Shown: positions 1 through 10,812 of the stretch, one piece after another | Position numbering within the stretch: position 1 is the stretch's first letter | How the letters are laid out: each line of letters starts with the position of its first letter | Source: Malus domestica | Taxonomy: Eukaryota > Streptophyta > Magnoliopsida > Rosales > Rosaceae | Direction: 5' to 3' | Assembly (NCBI RefSeq): GCF_042453785.1 | Contig: NC_091672.1 | Coordinates: forward strand, 3,750,001-3,814,000 | Length of the DNA stretch: 64,000 bases | Notes under the pieces: model-generated | Database searches by the model: none | The model's input: only the letters and a program-made list of their open reading frames with translations | What the model was told of the DNA's origin: nothing | Position numbers and translations under genes: made by a program

Positions 1-464
1 AAAGAAATTTAAAACTTATTTGTTTAATAGATTTCAAATTTAGGATTATAAAATGTATGAGATATCAAAAAGAAAAGGGGAATTTTTTAAATTTTCATAA
101 TTAAAATTGAATGTTTTCTATTTAAAGAAAACAGAAATATTGCTTTGATTTTAAATGCTATTAATTTGTGTTAAGGAGATAGATAAAATATTAAAGCTAA
201 TTGGGAGATGGGGTTATGCTTGAAACTTGGAAAGCAGGAAGCAATATAAGGATGCATAATTCCCTTGTATATATATATTTGTTTTAGAAAGCTAGGATAG
301 GCCCAGGCAACCCCTGGTCCTTAACTCCCTCCGCCAGTGGCTAGTGTAAAAATAGTGACACAATTACAGTTTAATAGTTAATTTACTTTGTATTTCAAAG
401 GTAACTTTCAGAATTTTCGTCACATATCATCCTTACAAAAAATCACTAAACTTGGAAACCATAA
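1..464. other. A+T-rich intergenic DNA, no gene seen
   Basis: No reading frame here resembles a known protein. The stretch is A+T-rich and precedes the broken receptor-kinase copy. Nothing else is supportable. Confidence 0.6.
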
Positions 465-1018
465 GACGAGGTGCAGGATATTGCAGGTTTCTCCGGGATG
501 TAAGAACTCGTTTTCCCTTGGTACGCAAATTGTATCCAAGCTCAGCACCCGGCAGCCAAGTATCCATCAGGTGATCGAAACTCTGCCCTATAACAACGGA
601 TGAATCAGATGCATCAGTTATGACAAAGTTCCCATTGTCGAGAAGCTTTGCTGCACCAGAACTAGAAACATTTGATCTTCAACTAGTTGACCATGCTATA
701 ACTTTGGAGGGCTACTCAAGGTCAAGTTTCCATTTTCGAATTCTAATACTCAAAAGTTTTGGTTTGGAAACAGGTTGTTTTCGGTTTGTGAACCAAACCA
801 TAAGTAGATTCTTGTACCAGATGTCTATGTAATAGTTTTGAGATTCACCTGGTGTGAAGGAACCGAGCTCAAATGTTCCACCGGGAGAGGTGATTGTTTG
901 GCTCCCGGAAAGATACTGGCCTGGAGAGATGGCGTGAAACGCCGTGGACATACAAGCAATAAAGGTAGAACATAATCAAAATCCTAATGAGTATGATACA
1001 CTGGAGCATAGTAGAATC
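465..1018 (-). pseudogene. Truncated copy of the S-receptor-like kinase 5' half
   Basis: Read on the minus strand, this stretch is a diverged copy of the first 200 or so codons of the intact receptor kinase at 1984-4293: the signal peptide, the B-lectin start (SPGQ, ITSP, FELGSF motifs) and the NYYI-IWYK segment. The frame is broken several times, and the ATG at the matching position has become GTG (near 1016-1018). The S-locus, PAN, membrane and kinase parts are absent. It lies just downstream (on the minus strand) of a fragment of purH exon 12. The same pairing recurs at 18-20 kb, so the two pieces were probably duplicated together. It cannot encode a receptor. Confidence 0.85.
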
Positions 1019-1209
1019 TTCGTATCCACCCCTTAGATTAAATTGCAACAAAGAGTTAGATTTGCTGCAAACAGAACACAAAACTTGTCCTTCCTTTCAT
1101 TGGATCATAACCAGAACAAATATTGTTCTTGCAGACCCTTGGACTTTAACTGCTGTAATATTTTTACTACCCTTCCTTCCCTGTTTGGGGTAATCAGACT
1201 ATGAATGCG

Positions 1210-1661
1210 ACCAGGCCTACAACCATCCCTACAAATATCTCCCAAAACATCCCAAGTCTTAGAAAGCCATGGAATTACGAGAAAATCTTGTGTCCACTTA
1301 GAAGACCATGTCATCTGTATGCCCACTCACACAACTAGGCAGAACCGCCCTTGTTTTGGGGACCACCACTGGCTCGATTCCACCAATTCCAAAATAGGCG
1401 GTTTGCTTGGTTGTGTGGGCCTAGGAATGACGTTACCTTCTCGGTAGACACGAGAACAAATTACATTCATGCAACTACACATCAAGATCAACAACATATA
1501 ACAAGCATAGATAGATTTAAATCTATGGCAGCTCAAATCCGCATTCAGATTACATAAACATGATGATTTGCCGCGATATCGAACAAGCATGTCTACAGGA
1601 TTCCCCAAGAGCGAAAACCTGTACCTTACGAATACAACATATTCAGACCTAAGGTCCAAAG
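1210..1661. repeat. Duplicated spacer, matches about 19225-19670
   Basis: This non-coding stretch matches the DNA immediately downstream of the complete purH gene: the shared blocks around 'gtgtccactt', 'ccactcacacaacta' and 'aacaagcatagatagatt' occur in the same order. With the flanking pieces it makes one segmental duplication of about 1.3-1.6 kb. Confidence 0.8.
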
Positions 1662-1688
1662 ATGGAAGCATCACGGCCAAAATCGGTA

Positions 1689-1782
1689 TCAATGCCTGAA
1701 GTGCCTAACGTTTGTGAAAAAACCGAAACTCCATACTTGTTACAGCAGTCTATGGCATCCCCATCTCTAATGCTCCCACCGA
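1689..1782 (-). pseudogene. purH exon 12 fragment (duplicate)
   Basis: The last roughly 30 codons of the purH gene plus its stop are repeated here with a few changes, including a small frame-disturbing difference (match to 19703-19797). The similarity stops abruptly near 1782, inside the exon, so no other part of the enzyme is present. It is a remnant carried along with the receptor-kinase duplication. Confidence 0.85.
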
Positions 1783-1983
1783 GTGCGAAAATCATTTCCC
1801 TTTTTAATATCTCATTAGATAACCGATATTTATTGAACTGGAAATATTCAAAAACCTACTGCCTCCAAGATAAGGTTATATTTACAATCATACTGCAAGA
1901 ACCCTCACGTTCTTCATCTGATCCTCATGAATTCTTGTTGCACAGTTGCTGACTTCGGCTTGAAATGCACTTTGGACATCGAA

Positions 1984-4293
1984 TCATGACCATGAACCTG
2001 AATCGGATGTAGTCTCCTGGTAGTTAATGCCTTCTGCCGGACTTCTGATAAGACGCTGGAGGAACTGCGGGACTGGCGGAACACCGATGTCCAAAACTCC
2101 CTCAAGAATTTGAACAACCTGCCTCATTGTTGGCCTATCCTTCTCATCTTCTTGAATGCACCAACAAGCCACTTTGCACGCTCTACTTAGGTCATCTCTG
2201 TCAGCTTTGCCTTCCAACCTGCAATCCAACAAGGTGAAAAGATCTTCCCCTCTATTAACTGCATTCGCTAGCCGGATAGGATGGAAGTTTTCTACCCCGT
2301 CAGCTAACCCTTCTCTGTTTCTCCTCCCTGATATGACCTCAATCAGCAACATGCCATAGCTAAACACATCGGCTTTTGGGGTGATGGCTTCACCCGAAAA
2401 CCATTCTGGTGCGAGATAGCCCACAGTCCCTCTCATGGTTGTCAAAACCCGGCTGTGGTGTCTCCCCAAGAGTTTCGCAAGACCAAAATCCGCCAATTTT
2501 GGACTGTATTCTGAATCCAACAAGATGTTCTCTGGCTTAACATCGCAGTGTATTATGCAGTCTCTGCACTCTTCATGGAGGTAAGACAATCCTCTGGCAG
2601 TCCCTACTGCAATGTGATATCTAGCATTCCAATCTAACATTATCGGGTTCTTTCCAAGAATAAGAGATTGCAGAGAACCATTTGGCATGTAGTCATAAAC
2701 TAAAAATCTCTTTGAAGCGTTCACGCAGAATCCCCTCATGCGAATGAGATTAATGTGTTGGATTACACCGATAGTTCCCACTTCAGCACGAAATTGTTTC
2801 TCTCCCTGGTTCATACTTTTTAGCTCTTTCACTGCTATGGCCGTTGAGTTAGGCAACGTCCCCTTGAATACAGAACCAAAGCCTCCTTCCCCAAGTTTTT
2901 CGGAGAAGTTGTTTGTTGCTCTTCTTAAATCTCTATGCTTGTAAAGCACCAAAGAATCGTCGGTAGTTGCCAATGCTCCTGCTGACCATCTCCTTCTAAA
3001 AAATACCATGACAATGAAAGTACTACTTAAGATGGAAAAGAACCCTGCAAGTAATCCAATTACAGTCCAAGTAGTCTTTCTCTTTGTCTCACTTGTAGAA
3101 TCCACAATCCGGAGATGCAATCCTGGGCTATCTGGAGAATAACTTATGGAAATGGATTCGGATGGCATTGTCAGTATATTATATAGATCCCCTATCCAAA
3201 TGAAACACCGACGACTATCGATAAAATTATAAACAAAGGCACTGCATGAACAATTTATTAAGCATTCTAATCTGCATTGATCATTGCTCACATTTATAAT
3301 TTGCTCATAGTTCTTAGGATATCCAATTCCAACATCAGTTATCGCCAAAAATGAGTCCCTGGGACTGTAGTGAAAAGGAATTTTCCTCACACAGCCATCT
3401 GAGAAGTCCTCTAGTATCCAACTTTCCCTGACTCCGGGTTCAAATCCTTCGAGGCAACCACAACGAGGAAAACTCCGTTGGTTGCAAATACTAAAAGCAC
3501 CGCATGAAGAATCAACCGCACACTGGTCCGATGGTTCAACCGAAATCAAAGTCCATTCCGTAAAGCCTTGGTCCCAGGCATAGAACTTTAGCTGACCATT
3601 GATTTCAAGTCTGCCTCTAGTAAAGGTATCAGGATACGAAGATAAATTAAAAGGTATTTCATCTAGCTCAGAAGAAAAAGGACCAGGTGCAGGAGTTTTC
3701 GGATTTCTCCAGGATGTAAGAACTAGTTTTCTCCTCGTACGATTATTGTATCCAAGCTTAGCACCCGGCAGCCAAGTATCCGTCGGGTGATCGAAACTCT
3801 GCCATTTGACAACAGATGAATTAAATGCATCCGTTATGACAAAGTTCCCATTGTCAAGAAGCTTTGCTACACTAGAATTAAAGACCTTTGATCTTGAATT
3901 AGTCGACCATATTGCAACTTTGGAGGGACCACTTAAGGTCAAGTTTCCATTTTCGACAAGTTGCAATACTGAAAAATGCGGTTCACAAACAGGTTGTTTT
4001 CTGTTTGCGACCCAAACTACAGTCCGATTGGGTAGACTTTTGTACCAAATGCCTATGTAATAGTTTTGAGGTATACCTGGTGCGAAGGAACCGAGCTCAA
4101 ATTTTCCGCTTGGAGAGGTGATTGCTGGTGTGAAGAAACCGAGCTCAAATTTGCCACTTGGAGAGGTGATTGTTTGCTCCCCGGAGAGAGATTGGCCTGG
4201 AGAGATGGTGTGAGACGCCGTGGAAATACAAGCAATGAAGGTACAACATAGCAAAAATCTCAATGTATAGCAGAGTAGAATTCTCGTATCCAT
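1984..4293 (-). CDS. G-type lectin S-receptor-like Ser/Thr kinase
   Basis: Single-exon, 769-residue plasma-membrane receptor kinase of the At2g19130-like group, expected to sense an extracellular ligand and signal by phosphorylation; the ligand is unknown. In order: signal peptide (about 1-26), B-lectin domain (about 28-165), S-locus glycoprotein region with EGF/PAN-type cysteines (about 195-395), one membrane helix (about 409-431), and a kinase domain (about 465-735) with Gly loop GEGGFGSV at 468-475, K489, H582-C583-D584 and D602-F603-G604. HCD in place of HRD marks a non-RD kinase, a class often linked to immune receptors. Two oddities: residues 42-57 are repeated in tandem as 58-73, and the S-locus region looks roughly 50 residues shorter than relatives. 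Kinase motifs are all intact. Broken paralogues lie on both sides. Confidence 0.9.
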   Translation of the reverse strand: MDTRILLCYTLRFLLCCTFIACISTASHTISPGQSLSGEQTITSPSGKFELGFFTPAITSPSGKFELGSFAPGIPQNYYIGIWYKSLPNRTVVWVANRKQPVCEPHFSVLQLVENGNLTLSGPSKVAIWSTNSRSKVFNSSVAKLLDNGNFVITDAFNSSVVKWQSFDHPTDTWLPGAKLGYNNRTRRKLVLTSWRNPKTPAPGPFSSELDEIPFNLSSYPDTFTRGRLEINGQLKFYAWDQGFTEWTLISVEPSDQCAVDSSCGAFSICNQRSFPRCGCLEGFEPGVRESWILEDFSDGCVRKIPFHYSPRDSFLAITDVGIGYPKNYEQIINVSNDQCRLECLINCSCSAFVYNFIDSRRCFIWIGDLYNILTMPSESISISYSPDSPGLHLRIVDSTSETKRKTTWTVIGLLAGFFSILSSTFIVMVFFRRRWSAGALATTDDSLVLYKHRDLRRATNNFSEKLGEGGFGSVFKGTLPNSTAIAVKELKSMNQGEKQFRAEVGTIGVIQHINLIRMRGFCVNASKRFLVYDYMPNGSLQSLILGKNPIMLDWNARYHIAVGTARGLSYLHEECRDCIIHCDVKPENILLDSEYSPKLADFGLAKLLGRHHSRVLTTMRGTVGYLAPEWFSGEAITPKADVFSYGMLLIEVISGRRNREGLADGVENFHPIRLANAVNRGEDLFTLLDCRLEGKADRDDLSRACKVACWCIQEDEKDRPTMRQVVQILEGVLDIGVPPVPQFLQRLIRSPAEGINYQETTSDSGSWS

Positions 4294-4299
4294 CTCTTA

Positions 4300-5367
4300 A
4301 TAAAACTGCAAAGAGTTAGATTGCTGCAAGCAGAAGCCGAAACTTATCCTTCCCTTGAATGATTGATCTTAACCAGATAAGCTGTATCAAAATATATTAG
4401 ACTTGACTTGCCAGTCAACAAAGAACCCTTCTTGCCACTACTCCAGTTACAATCCAACAAGTCTTTCTCGCACTCTTTCTAGTCGTCTCATTTATCAAAA
4501 TGTATTAGACTTGACTTGCCAGTCAACAAAGAACCCTGCCACTACTCCAATTACAATCCAAGAAGTCAACCTAAGATAAGCAGGGATAAAAACACCTGCA
4601 AAAGTAGGGATATAAATACTTAAAAATACTTCCAAGAAGTCAACCTAAGCTAAGCAGGGATAAAAAGACCTGCAAAAGACCTGCAAAAGTAGGGATGAAA
4701 ATACTTAAAAATACTTGTAAGAGTACAAAGTTATCGTAGTATAGCAGGTCGTTTTCAGTAGGGAAATACAAGCAATGAAGGTACAACATAGCAAAAATCT
4801 CAATGTATGGCAGAGTAGAATACAAGCAATGAAGGTCATTTTCCACTTGGAGAGGTGATTGTTTGTTCCCCGGAGAGAGATTGGCCTGGAGAGATGGTGT
4901 GAGACGCCGTGGAAATACAAGCAATGAAGGAACAACATAGCAAAAATCTCAATGTATAGCAGAGTAGAATTTTCGTATCCATCTCTTGATAAAAATTGCA
5001 ACATAAGAGTTAGATTGCTGCAAGCAAAAGCCGAAAATTACCCTTCCTTTGAATGATTGATCTTAACCAGATAAGCTATATCAAAATATATTAGACTTGA
5101 CTTGCCAATCAACAAAGAACCCTGCCTGCCACTACTCCAGTTACAATCCAACAAGTCTTTCTCGCACTCTTTCTAGTCGTCTCATTTATCAAAATGTATT
5201 AGACTTGACTTGCCAGTCAACAAAGAACCCTGCCACTACTCCAATTACAATCCAAGAAGTCAACCTAAGATAAGCAGGGATAAAAACACCTGCAAAAGTA
5301 AGGATATAAAATTTAAAAATATTTGTAAGAGTACAAAGTTATCGTAGTATAGCAAGTCGTTTTCCAC
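4300..5367. repeat. Shuffled tandem repeats upstream of the receptor kinase
   Basis: Two long units of about 300 bp (about 4327-4630 and 5022-5330) are nearly identical. Each contains, on the minus strand, an extra piece resembling the kinase gene's transmembrane/juxtamembrane coding region ('acaatccaa' followed by 'gtctttct'). The motif 'agttatcgtagtatagca' also recurs near 4722, 5336 and 7519. This looks like repeated unequal exchange within the receptor-kinase cluster. Confidence 0.75.
4838..4982 (-). pseudogene. Signal-peptide fragment of the receptor kinase
   Basis: About 48 codons matching the start of the intact receptor kinase: an ATG at 4982, the Leu/Cys-rich signal peptide, and the SPGQSLSGEQ segment up to the first ITSPSGK. 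It then breaks off. A still shorter piece of the same region lies at 4760-4830. Both are part of the tandem repeats here and encode nothing complete. Confidence 0.8.
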
Positions 5368-7277
5368 ATAGATTGAATGAATAATTTGTATTTAAACCAA
5401 AATTTAATTAATTATTTGAAAACAAAGTTTGGATAAAAGTGATTTTTTGACCTAAAATATTAAAAACGAATTTAATTAAAAACAATTAAATAAATTGAAA
5501 AGTAAACAAACAAAAGAAAATAGTTTTGAAAATAAATTTGAGCACTAGGGTTCCGCCATCACCTTAATAATCCTATATAGTTTTACCAATTACTTATAAA
5601 TTACACATGCAACTTTGAAGGTTAGGTTTTCCTAATACATCCTATGTAGTTTTACCAATTACTTATGAATTACACATACAACTTTGAATGTTAGGTTTTC
5701 CTAATGCATATTCTACTCGTGGTATTCAAGCTAGAACGTATATCAAACATGCAATCCGTCTGTGGTATTCAGATCAAATATAAACATGCATGACTCATTA
5801 CGCTTTGTGAAAACCCTTTGAAAAACCATGCAACACATAAGACGTGGTATTTGCCCTAGGTGAAATAACAACTATCAATCACAAGAAGAAATACTCAATC
5901 CCCCAGTTGTATTCCGGCCGAATTGCATCCGATTACTTATTTAAACATCATAATGGTAACTAAGCATTAAGATATAGAGACGGTTTAAACACAATAATTA
6001 ATAATTCAAAGCATGCATGCATAATATCATAAGCAATTAAATAAAGACTATATATTCATGCTAAGGCTCAAGGCGAGTAAATTGTAGCAATGGTCCCTGA
6101 ACTTTACTCAAATTGGAGCAATGGTCCCTCAACTAAAAATCCATTACCATTGGTCCCTCAACTTATCAAAATGTGTAGCTATAGTCATTTTCATTAATTT
6201 CTTCAAAATTTTGTCAAAATATGTTATGTTGGAATAACCATTTATTTAATTAGGGTCCCTCAACTCATCAAAGTGTGTAATTATGGTCATTTTTGTCAAT
6301 TACGTAAAAATTTTTGTCAAAACGAGTTATGTTTGAAGGACCATAGCTACAATTTGGATAAAGTTAAGGGATCATTTCTCCAGTTGAATTAAAATTGAGG
6401 GACCAAAGGTAATGGATTTTTAGTTGAGGGACCATAGCTACACGTTTTAATGAGTTGAAGGACCAATGGTAATGGATTTTTAGTTGAAGGACCATTGCTC
6501 CAATTTGAGTAAAGTTCAGGGACCATAGCTACAATTTACTCGGCTCAAGGCATCGTCCTAGCAAACGGAAATTAGTTACAAACAACCATAAAACAAAAGG
6601 AATTTTATTGAAATAGAAAAATGACAGAAAACTCCTTGAAATACAAATCGTCAAAGCCTAACTAAGTTCTTCAAATTGATGCGTCCGTCCTCTCCTTTTT
6701 AACCCTAATGGCTAAAAAGTCTTATTTATACTACTACAAAATAAAATCCTTATTAGAAAAAAAAATTCTAAAAACTAGGAAACATAATAGAATAAGATAA
6801 CTAGAAAATAAAAGGTTTCCTATTTAAACTAAAATTCAGACTTTTCAAAAAATCAGACTTTTGACCAAATCAACTCCGATTTGGTCCCAAAAGGTCTATT
6901 TTAAAAGCATGAGACGTCTCCAACAAATCCTCAAAAGGAATCTTCCTCAAAATATGTCATCTTGATCTCCAAAATACCCAAAACGTCCAGAAATGTCAAT
7001 TTGGGAAAGTTGCGCGCTGGGTCTTTATTTCATCGCCACGGTCAAACGACTTGGTAGAAAAATATAAAATTTTGATACAATCATCTTGAAAGACTCACAA
7101 ACATCTTCCAATTGGAATCACTCCAAAATTCATCCGTTTGATCACTTTTTACTCTAGAGGAAGTCGAATGTCCTACATTAAAAATGTATAACAAAGTATT
7201 AAAATTCTACCAAAATAACCAATAAACTATAACTAAGAATAGGGTAAAATATATGGTATAATATGGACTCATCAGCT
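5334..7277. repeat. Long direct repeat, copy 1 (LTR-like)
   Basis: About 1.46 kb once the MITE at 6075-6541 is removed; nearly collinear with 7517-8902. The right end reads ...ggactcatca on the plus strand, so the minus-strand end starts TGATGAGTCC, a typical LTR-style start. There is no coding potential. It is probably an LTR or solo LTR of a minus-strand retrotransposon; the exact ends are not fixed. Confidence 0.7.
6075..6541. mobile_element. 467-bp MITE with long terminal inverted repeats
   Basis: Starts gagtaaattgtag and ends with the inverted sequence caatttactc. Inverted similarity extends over roughly 100 bp or more from each end, with repeated 'ggtccct-aac' motifs. It is flanked by ggctcaaggc at 6065-6074 and 6542-6551. 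The matching site in repeat copy 2 (about 8165-8185) has a single ggctcaaggc and no insert, which is a direct empty-site control. A 9-10 bp duplication suggests a Mutator-like origin. Confidence 0.9.
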
Positions 7278-7516
7278 GTCACAGCCCGTCCCGAGAATTA
7301 TTTATCGTGGTTGTGAAAAGACAGATTTACCCTTGAGCGTTTGTGACATCGTGGGGCTATGTGTGGTTGAGGACCAATGTGTTAAGTCCCTATTATTTTG
7401 GACCCAATTGGAAGTAAGAAAATTATTAGTTGTGATTAGTGACTTTGGACCACACACACACACCCATAACCTTCTCTCTCTTCCCTCTCGTGTCCTCTCT
7501 CTATCTCGCACTATAG
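7278..7516. other. Segment between the two long repeats
   Basis: Begins tgtcacagcccgtcccgag, a sequence style common at plant LTR ends, and ends in CA-rich and CT-rich simple sequence. It is absent from either repeat copy. It may be a remnant LTR or a shrunken internal region; no protein is encoded. Confidence 0.4.
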
Positions 7517-8902
7517 CAAAGTTATCGTAGTATAGCAGGTCGTTTTTCAAGAGATTAAATGAATAATTTGTATTTAAACCAAATCTTAATTAATTATTTG
7601 AAAACAAAGTTTGGAAAAAAGTGATTTTATGACCTAAAATATTAAAAACGAATTTAATTAAAAACAATTAAATATGAGAAAGTAAACAAACAAAAGAAAA
7701 TAGTTTTGAAAATAAATTTGAGCACTAGGGTTCCGCTATCACCTTAATAATCCTATGTAGTTTTACTAATTACTTATGAATTACACATGCAACTTTGAAT
7801 GTTAGGTTTTCCTAATGCATATTCTACTCGTGGTATTTAAGCTAGAATGTATATCAAACATGCAATCCATCTGTGATATTCAGATCAAATATAAACATGC
7901 ATGACTCATTACGCTTTGTGAAAACCCTTTAAAAAACCATGCAACCCCTAAGACGTGGTATTTGCCCCAGGTGAAATTACGACTATCAATCACAAGAAGC
8001 AATACTCAATCCCCCGGTGGTATTCCGACTGAATTGCATCCGATTACTTATTTAAACATCCTAATGGTAGCTAAGCATTAAGATATAGAGACAATTTAAA
8101 CACATTGATTAATAACTCAAAGCATGCATGCATAATATCATAAGCAATTAAATAAAGACTACATATTCATGCTAAGGCTCAAGGCATCGCCCTAGAAAAT
8201 GGAAATTAGTTATGAACAATTATAAAACAAAAGGAATTTTATTGAAATAGAAAAATGACAAAAAACTCCTTGAAATACAAATCGTCAAAGCCTAGCTAAG
8301 TTCTCCAAATCGATGCGTCCGTCCTCTCCCTTTTAACCCTAATGGCTAAAAAGCCTTATTTATACAACTACAAAATAAAATCCTTATTAGAAAAAGTCTT
8401 CTAAAAACTAGGAAACATAATAGAATAAGATAACTATAAAATAAAAGGTTTCCTATTTAAATTGAAATTCGGACTTTTCAGAAAATCAGACTTTTGATTG
8501 ACCAAATTTGGTCCCAAAATGTCTCTTTTTAAAGCTTGAGACGTCTCTAACAAATCATCAAAGGGAATCTTCCTCAAAATATGCCATCTTGATCTCCAAA
8601 ATACCTAAAACGTCCAGAAATGTCAATTTGGGAAAGCTGAGCGTTGGGTCTTTATTTCATTGCCACAGTCAAACAGCTTGGTAGAAAAATCTGGAATTTT
8701 GACACACTCATCTTGAAAGACTCATGAACATCCTCCAATTGGAATCACTCCAAAATTCATCTGTTTGGTCACTTTTTACTCTAAAGGAAGTCGACTGTTC
8801 TACATTGAAAATATATAACAAAGTATTAAAATTCTACCAAAATAACCAATAAACTATAACTAAGAATAAGGTAAAATATATGGTATAATATGGACTCATC
8901 AG
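7517..8902. repeat. Long direct repeat, copy 2 (LTR-like)
   Basis: About 1.39 kb, same orientation and order as copy 1, ending in the same ...ggactcatcagc. It lacks the MITE present in copy 1 and shows scattered substitutions and small indels. Its right end abuts the chromovirus. Confidence 0.7.
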
Positions 8903-8908
8903 CAGCAA

Positions 8909-9195
8909 TGCAAATGGAGAAGAAGTTGGGACTGGAATAATTCAAATCTAACCATTACAATGAGTGTGGAGAGAGAGATATATACCAGTAGCTAGTAATC
9001 CAGTGTGATTGCCAGTTGTACAACTTCAACAAACTTATGGAATCAACTCCCTACAACACTTGGCCTATTACAATCAAACCCAAAGATCCCAGATCATTAC
9101 AATTCAACCCCCAAATCTCTTACAATTTAACCCTTTAACTATAGCTAATTATTATTCTTGTGATCGAAGTAATCACAGATATGCAATTCATAACA
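8909..9195 (-). repeat. 3' LTR of the chromovirus
   Basis: About 287 bp, matching 13803-14082. On the minus strand it begins TGTTATGAATTG. The far end (8909-8935) is more diverged than in the other LTR. Confidence 0.85.
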
Positions 9196-9211
9196 ACACT
9201 CCCTCTTTAAG
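9196..9211 (-). other. Polypurine tract
   Basis: On the minus strand the bases immediately before the 3' LTR read cttaaagagggagtgt, a purine-rich run in the position expected for plus-strand priming. Confidence 0.65.
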
Positions 9212-9230
9212 AAAACCTTGTCCACAAGGT

Positions 9231-9689
9231 TCAAAGAGAAAAATCAGGAAACTTGGCCTGGAATTCGTTGAAGTCCTCCCAAAGAGCATTATCCTCCTCT
9301 TGATCTTGCCACTGCACCAGAATTTGCACACCTGCAGAGTTCCCCTTCTTGTAAATTCTTCTAGCTATCACAACTTTGGGATTGTTTTGAGCTAAGCCAT
9401 CTTCCATAACCTGAGGCAACATAGTTTGAGCGTGATTCCCTAATTGTTTCTTAATGCAACTCACATGAAACACTAGATGTATCTTAGTTCCTTCTGGCAG
9501 TTTAAGCTTGTAAGCCACATTACTAATCTTTTCAAGTACTTCATAGGGTCCGTAGTACCTAGGTTGTAGCTTGTGGTAATTGTGAGGTGCTAAAGTCCGC
9601 AAATGGTATGGTATCAACTTCAAGTAAACAAAATCACCAATTGTGAAATGTCTCTCTGTCTTCTTCTTGTCACTGTACTTTTTCATCAT
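9231..9689 (-). pseudogene. Integrase C-terminus with chromodomain
   Basis: A 152-codon open stretch. The first half has the basic GPYEV-type integrase C-terminal module (about residues 40-85). The last 45 or so residues have the chromodomain pattern (VVIARRIYKKG, LVQWQ, ALWEDF). In chromoviruses this tail directs integration to particular chromatin. It is separated by a stop from the integrase core upstream. Confidence 0.8.
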
Positions 9690-9692
9690 ATT

Positions 9693-10693
9693 CTAAGCCA
9701 GCTCCAAGTTACTTTTTAGCACAAATAAGATCCTATCGCGTTCAAGTAACCTTTGCTCCACAGTCTCAACTCTTGCAGTACCCATCTCATAAAGGATTGC
9801 ATGGGGTATGGGGTATCCATAAACTAGCACAAATGAAGTGTATTTAGATGAGGTGTGATAAGAAGTATTGAAGCACCATTCAACCGAAGAGAGCCATTGA
9901 ACCCACTTCTTTGGTTGACCTCCCACAAAGCATCTGAGATAGGTTTCCAGGCATCTATTCATCACCTCAGTTTGGCCATTACTTTGTGGGTGATACCCTG
10001 AGCTTATGCACATCTTGGAGTTTTACAATTTAAACAGTTCCTTTCAAAATGCACTAATGATTATGGGGTCTCTATCATTGAAAATAGAGTTAGGCATCCC
10101 ATGCAACTTGAATATATGATCCACAAATAGTTGTGCTACTTTAGTGGCAATGTAGAGGTGTGACAAGGGTACAAAAAAGGCATATTTTGATAGCATGTCA
10201 ACCACCACTAAGATCACAGTTTTTCCCTACAATTAGGCAAGCCTACTATACAGTCCATACTAATGTCAGCCCATACCCTATGAGGAATAGGTAATGGCTA
10301 CAGCAATCCAAGGGGTGAGATAATTTCAAATTTGTTTTGTTGACAAGGTTGACACTCAACAACAAACTTCTTGATGTCATTTTGTATTCCATGCCAATAG
10401 AAACTCTTCTTAATTCTCTGGTAAGTTTTTAAGACCCCTTGGTGTCCAGATGCATGAGTTGAATGATGTTCCTCAATTATCTTAGTTCTCCAATCAAATA
10501 AAGGACTTACAACTACCCTTTGTTTGTAGCCCAGGGACTCATTGTCTATAGAATGCTTGCTCAATGTTAAACCCCCAAAACCATCTTGGATAGCTTGAGT
10601 CACTTCATTCTTTTTCTCAGTAATCCACCCATCTTGCTCATTACTTTTTCTGAGCTCATCCATCCAAAATATGGATATGAGATGGCAGTGCAT
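9693..10693 (-). pseudogene. Integrase remnant (zinc finger and core end)
   Basis: Two open pieces. At 10298-10693 lies the HHCC zinc-binding part: His residues in EEHHSTHASGHQG, then the CQPCQQNK cysteines. At 9693-10013 lies the end of the catalytic core with GYHPQSNGQTE, which contains the usual final catalytic Glu. The stretch between (about 10014-10297) carries recognisable core sequence interrupted by stops. Not functional. Confidence 0.8.
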
Positions 10694-10812
10694 TCCATGT
10701 TCATGTCATCAACAGGAATAAGGAATTCATGTAGTTAAGTTGTCCCTTGAACTTTAGAGAGTGCATCAGCAACCACATTTTGATGACCTTGTTTGTATTG
10801 GATCTCATAGTC

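Noticed and set aside
9009-9395. 128-codon plus-strand frame
   Set aside because: It lies in the chromovirus LTR and over the minus-strand chromodomain; it is an antisense by-product.
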